A stretch of 5,002 bases of DNA from Candidatus Puniceispirillum sp. (GTDB lineage: Bacteria > Pseudomonadota > Alphaproteobacteria > Puniceispirillales > Puniceispirillaceae). Below are positions 4,971-5,002 of this stretch, piece after piece (the stretch's first letter is position 1; each line of letters starts with the position of its first letter). Under the pieces are notes generated by a model. The model ran no database searches. It saw only the letters and a list, made by a program, of their open reading frames with translations, and had not been told where the DNA came from. The translations under genes were made by a program, and so were the position numbers. The stretch lies in contig JADHOU010000121.1 of the NCBI GenBank assembly GCA_016778825.1, forward strand, positions 1-5,002, in the 5' to 3' direction.

Positions 4971-5002
4971 TAAAGCCATTTCATTTGCCTAGTGATACGC
5001 GC
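4971..5002. other. Window end after the TPR gene
   Basis: A second TAA follows the TPR stop directly (4971-4973). The remaining bases hold no start codon with a ribosome site and no hairpin. Confidence 0.5.

Noticed and set aside
1..5002. CRISPR array, tRNA/rRNA gene, insertion sequence or prophage element
   Set aside because: No regularly spaced repeats, cloverleaf-like sequence, transposase or integrase frame, or terminal repeats were seen anywhere in the window.

Overview
The window looks like a piece of an alphaproteobacterial genome of intermediate base composition (close to half G+C by eye). Gene content and protein flavour suggest a marine DMSP-degrading lineage such as the SAR116 clade (Candidatus Puniceispirillum relatives). 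That placement is inference from the dddP gene, the protein styles and the base composition; no marker gene for taxonomy is present.

Layout from left to right. (1) A complete hypoxanthine phosphoribosyltransferase gene (hpt, + strand, 18-563) opens the window. (2) It converges on a two-gene leftward unit. The first gene transcribed is an acryloyl-CoA reductase of the AcuI/YhdH type (2062-3060, - strand). About 120 bases later comes dddP (612-1940, - strand), a DMSP lyase built on the M24 metallopeptidase fold. (3) A divergent intergenic region of about 280 bases holds two perfect inverted repeats. It separates acuI from a rightward single-domain rhodanese gene (3340-3741). (4) A messy stretch follows: the beginning of a SiaB-like (DUF6272-like) regulatory protein on the + strand loses family resemblance near 3990. 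Facing it on the - strand is a small, coding-looking unknown ORF with a TTG start (3994-4200). (5) After a 170-base AT-rich region with repeated GCAAATC-type words, a secreted protein with three TPR repeats (start 4371 or 4392, end 4970) closes the window.

How the genes work together. DddP cleaves dimethylsulfoniopropionate (DMSP) to dimethyl sulfide plus acrylate. Acrylate, once activated to acryloyl-CoA by an enzyme not in this window, is reduced by AcuI with NADPH to propionyl-CoA. This gives usable carbon and removes a toxic electrophile. The pairing of lyase and detoxifying reductase on one strand is the main biological message of the window. No DMSP transporter, acrylate-CoA ligase or AcuR-type regulator is visible here. 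The rhodanese is a sulfur-transfer protein that might be linked by shared regulation, but nothing in the sequence proves this. The hpt and TPR genes look like unrelated housekeeping or envelope neighbours. I see no rRNA, tRNA, CRISPR array, insertion sequence or convincing rho-independent terminator.
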